Assembly (NCBI GenBank): GCA_963932145.1
Contig: OZ010611.1
Span: 57,607,292 to 57,671,291, forward strand
Direction: 5' to 3'
Length of the DNA: 64,000 nt
DNA from: Acanthosepion lycidas
Taxonomy: Eukaryota > Mollusca > Cephalopoda > Sepiida > Sepiidae
Positions 58,641-64,000 of this stretch are shown in pieces. Each line of letters begins with the position of its first letter. Position 1 is the first letter of the stretch. The notes beneath the pieces are model-generated. The model worked only from the letters and a program-made list of their open reading frames with translations, did not search any database and was not told the origin of the DNA. The translations under genes were made by a program, and so were the position numbers.

Positions 58641-61060
58641 GAAATTATTTTTCATTCTAATTCATAGAAATGGAGTAGCGTGCAATGTTCTCGTCTCATA
58701 CAACTGTGAATTAGTAGAAAAATTTGTGGGCCCAAGATGGGTGATCAGTGTCTTATTCTCTTCTGTTTGTGCCTTGTCTTTAGCTTTTTCTTCTATATTT
58801 AACATTATGTAGAGGCAAGGCCCCCCTCTAAATCTGGATTGAAATTATTTTTCTTTCTAATTCATAGAAATGGAGTAGTGTGCAATGGTGTCGTCTCATA
58901 CAACTGTGAGTTAGTAGAAAAATTTGTGGGCACAAAATGGGTGATCAGTGTCTTATTCTCTTCTGTTTGTGCCTTGTCTTTAGCTTTTTCTTCTATATTT
59001 AACATTATGTAGAGGCAAGGCCCACCCTAAATCTGGATTGAAATTATTTTTCATTCTAATTCATAGAAATGGAGTAGCGTGCAATGGTGTCGTCTCATAC
59101 AACTGTGAGTTAGTAGAAAAATTTGTGGGCACAAAATGGGTGATCAGTGACTTATTCTCTTCTGTTTGAGCCTTGTCTTTAGCTTTTTCTTCTATATTTA
59201 ACATTATGTAGAGGCAAGGCCCACCTCTAAATCTGGATTGAAATTATTTTTCATTCTAATTCATAGAAATGGAGTAGCGTGCAATGGTGTCGTCTCATAC
59301 AACTGTGAGTTAGTAGAAAAATTTGTGGGCACAAAATGGGTGATCAGTGTCTTATTCTCTTCTGTTTGTGCCTTGTCTTAACTTTTTCTTCTATATTTAA
59401 CATTATGTAGAGGCAAGGCCCTCCTCCAAATCTGGATTGAAATTATTTTTCATTCTAATTCATAGAAATGGAGTAGCGTGCAATGGTGTCCTCTCATACA
59501 ACTGTGAGTGAGTAGAAAAATTTGTGGTCACAAAATGGGTGATCAGTGACTTATTCTCTTCTCTTTGAGCCTTGTCTTTAGCTTTTTCTCCTATATTTAA
59601 CATTATGTAGAGGCAAGGCCCCCTTCTAAATCTGGATTGAAATTATTTTTCATTCTAATTCATAGAAATGGAGTAGCGTGCAATGGTGTCGTCTCATACA
59701 ACTGTGAGTTAGTAGAAAAATTTGTCGGCACAAAATGGGTGATCAGTGACTTATTCTCTTCTCTTTGAGCCTTGTCTTCAGCTTTTTCTTCTATATTTAA
59801 CATTATGTAGAGGCAAGGCCCCCCTCTAAATCTGGATTGAAATTATTATTCATTCTAATTCATACAAATGGAGTAGCTTGCAATAGTGTCATCTCATACA
59901 ACTGTGAGTGAGTAGAAAAATTTGTGGGCACAAAATGTTTGATCAGAGACTTATTCTCTTCTGTTTGCGCCTTGTCTTTAGCTTTTTCTTCTATATTTAA
60001 CATTATGTAGAGGCAAGGCCCTCCTCTAAATCTGGATTGAAATTATTTTTCATTCTAATTCATAGAAATGGAGTAGCGTGCAATGGTGTCGTCTCATACA
60101 ACTGTGAGTTAGTAGCAAAATTTGTCGGCACAAAATGGCTGATCAGTGTTTTATTCTCTTCTGTTTGTGCCTTGTCTGTATCTTTTTCTTCTATATTTAA
60201 CATTATGTAGAGGCAAGGCCCCCTCTAAATCTGGACTGAATTTATTTCTCATTCTAATTCATAGAAATGGAGTAGCGTGCAATGGTGTCGTCTCATACAA
60301 CTGTGAGTTAGTAGAAAAATTTGTGGGCACAAAATGTTTGATCAGAGACTTATTCTCTTATGTTTGTGCCTTGTCTTTACCTTTTTCTTCTATATTTAAC
60401 ATTATGTAGAGGCAAGGCCCCCCCTCTAAATCTGGATTGAAATTATTTTTCATTCTAATTCATAGAAATGGAGTAGCGTGCAATGGTGTCGTCTCATACA
60501 ACTGTGAGTTAGTAGAAAAATTTGTGGGCACAAATTGGGTGATCAGTGTCTTATTCTCTTCTCTTTGAGCCTTGTCTTTAGCTTTTTCTTCTATATTTAA
60601 CATTATGTAGAGGCAAGGCCCCCCTCTAACTCTGGATTGAAATTATTATTCATTCTAATTCATACAAATGGAGTAGCGTGCAATGTTGTCATATCATACA
60701 ACTGTGAGTTAGTAGAAAAATTTGTGGGCACAAAATGTTTGATCAGAGTCTTATTCTCTTCTGTTTGTGCCTTGTCTTTAGCTTTTTCTTCTATATTTAA
60801 CATTATGTAGAGGCAAGTCCCTCCTCTAAATCTGGATTGAAATTATTTTTCATTCTAATTCATAGAAATGGAGTAGCGTGCAATGGTGTCGTCTCATACA
60901 ACTGTGAGTTAGTAGAAAAATTGGTGGGCACAAAATGGGTGATCAGTGTCTTATTCTCTTCTGTTTGTGCCTTGTCTTAACTTTTTCTTCTATATTTAAC
61001 ATTATGTAGAGGCAAGGCCCTCCTCCAAATCTGGATTGAAATTATTTTTCATTCTAATTC
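58640..61060 (+). repeat. B-type monomers close to consensus
   Basis: About 12 monomers of 200 bp, several almost identical to the consensus (58.75-59.35 kb). Variants seen elsewhere recur singly: GTTCTCGTC near 58686, CCTTGTCTTAAC near 59375 and 60974, GGCCCTCCTCCAAATC near 59410 and 61017, and a copy with GCTTGCAATAGTG near 59876. No strong higher-order period was found by eye. Confidence 0.82.
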
Positions 61061-61080
61061 ATAGAAATGGAGTAGCGTGC

Positions 61081-62675
61081 AATGGTGTCCTCTCATACAA
61101 ATGTGATATAGTAGAAAAATTTGTGGGCACAAAATGGGTGATCAGTGACTTATTCTCTTCTGTTTGTGCCTTGTCTTTAGCTTTTTCTTCTATATTTAAC
61201 ATTATGTAGAGGCAAGGCCCCCCTTTAAATGTCGATTGAAATTATTTTTCATTCTAATTCATAGAAATGGAGTAGCGTGCAATGGTGTCGTCTCATACAA
61301 CTGTGAGTTACTAGCAAAATTTGTGGGCAAAAATGGGTGATCAGTGTATTATTCTCTTCTGTTTGTGCCTTGTCTTTAGCTTTTTCTTCTATATGTAACA
61401 TTATGTAGAGGCAAGGCCCCCCTCTAAATCTGGATTGAAATTATTTTTCATTCTAATTCATAGAAATGGAGTAGCGTGCAATGGTGTCGTCTCATACAAC
61501 TGTGAGTTAGTAGAAAAATTTGTGGGCAGAAAATGGATGATCAGTGTCTTATTCTCTTCTGTTTGTGCCTTGTCTTTAGCTTTTTCTTCTATATTTAACA
61601 TTATGTAGAGGCAAGGCCCCCCTCTAAATCTGGATCGAAATTATTTTTCATTCGAATTCATAGAAATGGAGTAGCGTGCAATGGTGTCGTCTCATACAAC
61701 TGTGAGTTAGTAGCAAAATTTATGGGCACAAAATGGGTGATCAGTGTCTTATTCTATTCTGTTTGTGCCTTGTCTTTACTTTTTCTTCTATATTTAACAT
61801 TACGTAGAGGCAAGGCCCACCCTAAATCTGGATTGAAATTATTTTTCATTCTAATTCATAGAAATGGAGTAGCGTGCAATGGTGTCGTCTCATACAACTG
61901 TGAGTTAGTAGAAAAATTTGAGGGCACAAAATGGGTGATCAGTGTCTTATTCTCTTCTGTTTGTGCCTTGTCTTTACCTTTTTTTTCTATATTTAACATT
62001 ATGTAGAGGCAAGGCCCCCTCTAAATCTGGATTGAACTTATTTTTCATTCTAATTCATAGAAATGGAGTAGCGTGCAATGGTGTCGTCTCATACAACTGG
62101 GAGTTAGTAAAAAAATTTGTGGGCACAAAATTGGTGATCAGTGACTTATTCTCTTCTGTTTGTGCCTTGTCTTTAGCTTTTTCTTCTATATTTAACATTA
62201 TGTAGAGGCAAGGCCCCCCCTCTAAATCTGGATTGAAATTATTTTTCATTCTAATTCATAGAAATGGAGTAGCGTGCAATGGTATCGTCTCATAGAACTG
62301 TGAGTTAGTAGCAAAATTTGTGGGCACAAAATGGGAGATCAGTGTCTTATTCTATTCTGTTTGTTTCTTGTCTTTACCTTTTTCTTCTATATTTAACATT
62401 ATGTAGAGGCAAGGCCCCCCGCTAAATCATGATTGAAATTATTTTTCATTCTAATTCATAGAAATAGAGTAGCGTGCAATGGTGTCGTCTCATACAACTG
62501 TGAGTTAGTAGAAAAATTTGTGGGCACAAAATGTTTGATCAGAGATTTTTCTCTTCTGTTTGCGTCTTGTCTTTAGCTTTTTCTTCTATATTTAACATTA
62601 TGTACAGGCAAGGCCCCCTCTAAATCTGGATTGAAATTATTTTTCATTCTAATTCATAGAAATGGAGTAGCGTGC
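61081..62675 (+). repeat. Eight-monomer repeat, copy 1 (1595 bp)
   Basis: It starts near the word GTCCTCTCATACAAATGTG (ATGTGATATAG at 61101). Members include AATGTCGATTG, GTTACTAGCAAAATTTG with GGGCAAAAATGGG, CTATATGTAAC, GGCAGAAAATGGATG, CTGGATCGAAATT with TTCGAATTC, CATTACGTAGAGG with GGCCCACCC, and CTGGGAGTTAG. A deficit of five bases against 8 x 200 comes from short indels present in both copies. Upstream of about 61075 the two copies are no longer alike. Confidence 0.93.
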
Positions 62676-64000
62676 AATGGTGTCCTCTCATACAAATGTG
62701 ATATAGTAGAAAAATTTGTGGGCACAAAATGGGTGATCAGTGACTTATTCTCTTCTGTTTGTGCCTTGTCTTTAGCTTTTTCTTCTATATTTAACATTAT
62801 GTAGAGGCAAGGCCCCCCTTTAAATGTCGATTGAAATTATTTTTCATTCTAATTCATAGAAATGGAGTAGCGTGCAATGGTGTCGTCTCATACAACTGTG
62901 AGTTACTAGCAAAATTTGTGGGCAAAAATGGGTGATCAGTGTATTATTCTCTTCTGTTTGTGCCTTGTCTTTAGCTTTTTCTTCTATATGTAACATTATG
63001 TAGAGGCAAGGCCCCCCTCTAAATCTGGATTGAAATTATTTTTCATTCTAATTCATAGAAATGGAGTAGCGTGCAATGGTGTCGTCTCATACAACTGTGA
63101 GTTAGTAGAAAAATTTGTGGGCAGAAAATGGATGATCAGTGTCTTATTCTCTTCTGTTTGTGCCTTGTCTTTAGCTTTTTCTTCTATATTTAACATTATG
63201 TAGAGGCAAGGCCCCCCTCTAAATCTGGATCGAAATTATTTTTCATTCGAATTCATAGAAATGGAGTAGCGTGCAATGGTGTCGTCTCATACAACTGTGA
63301 GTTAGTAGCAAAATTTATGGGCACAAAATGGGTGATCAGTGTCTTATTCTATTCTGTTTGTGCCTTGTCTTTACTTTTTCTTCTATATTTAACATTACGT
63401 AGAGGCAAGGCCCACCCTAAATCTGGATTGAAATTATTTTTCATTCTAATTCATAGAAATGGAGTAGCGTGCAATGGTGTCGTCTCATACAACTGTGAGT
63501 TAGTAGAAAAATTTGAGGGCACAAAATGGGTGATCAGTGTCTTATTCTCTTCTGTTTGTGCCTTGTCTTTACCTTTTTTTTCTATATTTAACATTATGTA
63601 GAGGCAAGGCCCCCTCTAAATCTGGATTGAACTTATTTTTCATTCTAATTCATAGAAATGGAGTAGCGTGCAATGGTGTCGTCTCATACAACTGGGAGTT
63701 AGTAAAAAAATTTGTGGGCACAAAATTGGTGATCAGTGACTTATTCTCTTCTGTTTGTGCCTTGTCTTTAGCTTTTTCTTCTATATTTAACATTATGTAG
63801 AGGCAAGGCCCCCCCTCTAAATCTGGATTGAAATTATTTTTCATTCTAATTCATAGAAATGGAGTAGCGTGCAATGGTATCGTCTCATAGAACTGTGAGT
63901 TAGTAGCAAAATTTGTGGGCACAAAATGGGAGATCAGTGTCTTATTCTATTCTGTTTGTTTCTTGTCTTTATCTTTTTCTTCTATATTTAACATTATGTA
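62676..64000 (+). repeat. Eight-monomer repeat, copy 2, cut by the window end
   Basis: It follows copy 1 base for base over the ~1.3 kb available, including rare words such as CATTACGTAGAGG (63397) and CTGGGAGTTAG. The only difference I noticed is TTTACC near 62375 against TTTATC near 63970. This is the most recent large duplication in the window. It continues beyond the end, so further copies may exist. Confidence 0.93.

Larger units (their letters stand above)
1..64000 (+). repeat. Satellite DNA array, ~200-bp monomer, about 320 copies
   Basis: The same block recurs every 200-201 bases from the first base to the last, always in the same orientation, with no unrelated insert that I could find. 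Landmarks of each copy, in order, are TTTGTGCCTTGTCTTTAGC, CTATATTTAAC, a TAGAGG followed by a C-run, GAAATTATTTTTCATTC, GAAATGGAGTAGCGTGCAAT, GTGTCGTCTCA, an A-run followed by TTTGTGGGCACAAAATGG, and GTGATCAGTG. Most copies differ from the consensus by substitutions and by small indels, mainly in the C-run and the A-run. Such arrays in eukaryotes are usually heterochromatic and are often centromeric or pericentromeric; that role is inference here. I do not recognise the family. The array is open at both window ends, so its total length is unknown. Confidence 0.98.

Noticed and set aside
26885-63844. Minus-strand open frames of 64-80 codons (MKNNFNPDLEGG, then LNIEEKAKDKAQTEENK)
   Set aside because: The frame is open only when the C-run has particular lengths (for example 7 C), and the consensus C-run closes it. 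They are one monomer long and end at the same TGA in each copy. I recognise no domain. The lysine- and glutamate-rich look follows from the A-rich minus strand.
1-64000. CRISPR array
   Set aside because: The repeat unit is the full 200 bp with no unique spacers, and the variation is spread along the monomer.
1-64000. LTRs or other transposon ends, tRNA or rRNA genes
   Set aside because: No stretch departs from the monomer consensus long enough to hold one, and I saw no target-site duplications or inverted termini.

Overview
The whole window is one uninterrupted, head-to-tail tandem satellite DNA array of roughly 320 monomers of about 200 bp, all in the same orientation. It enters at base 1 and leaves at base 64000, so the true array is longer. 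I find no convincing protein-coding gene, RNA gene, transposon, CRISPR array or microsatellite. The consensus monomer is AT-rich (about 37% GC by my count of one consensus copy) and strongly strand-skewed (about 38% T against 25% A on the + strand), with two CpGs per copy. An array of this size and layering is typical of eukaryotic (peri)centromeric or other constitutive heterochromatin. I do not recognise the family and cannot name the organism; plant, insect, fish or mollusc are all possible.

Layout. (1) 1-24.6 kb holds A-type monomers of 201 bp, with the motifs AACTTTATG, CTTGGTTG, CAAACAACAGTG and GAGTTAGGAG. Inside it are an irregular part (1-7.3 kb), a strongly homogenised higher-order repeat (HOR-1, 7.3-18.4 kb, mostly 9-monomer units of 1808-1810 bp), a second HOR (HOR-2, 18.6-22.0 kb, 6/12-monomer) and a diverged tract (22.2-24.6 kb). 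(2) A switch at about 24.6-24.8 kb leads to B-type monomers of 200-201 bp, with AACATTATG, CTGGATTG, CATACAACTGTG and GAGTTAGTAG. (3) 24.7-33 kb is a mixed B tract with a variant carrying a longer T-run and with short 3- and 6-monomer duplications. (4) 33.0-40.2 kb is HOR-3, a 10-monomer unit (2005 bp) with 9- and 7-monomer deletion forms. (5) 40.8-52.2 kb is HOR-4, 16- and 23-monomer units (3200 and 4602 bp) inside a super-period of about 7.8 kb. (6) 52.2-61 kb is more divergent, with 6- and 7-monomer duplications. (7) 61.1-64 kb is an almost perfect 8-monomer (1595 bp) tandem duplication that runs off the window.

Nothing here works together as genes. What the sequence records is repeated unequal exchange in register with the monomer. 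The most interesting non-trivial elements are the nested 21-monomer duplication in HOR-1, a monomer in the 58 kb region that is a clean hybrid of two neighbours, a conserved inverted-repeat module (GGCACAAA, 29 nt, TTTGTGCC) present in most monomers with two possible compensatory changes, and the abrupt A/B family switch. Short open frames exist only because 201 is a multiple of 3; I regard them as by-products of the repeat.
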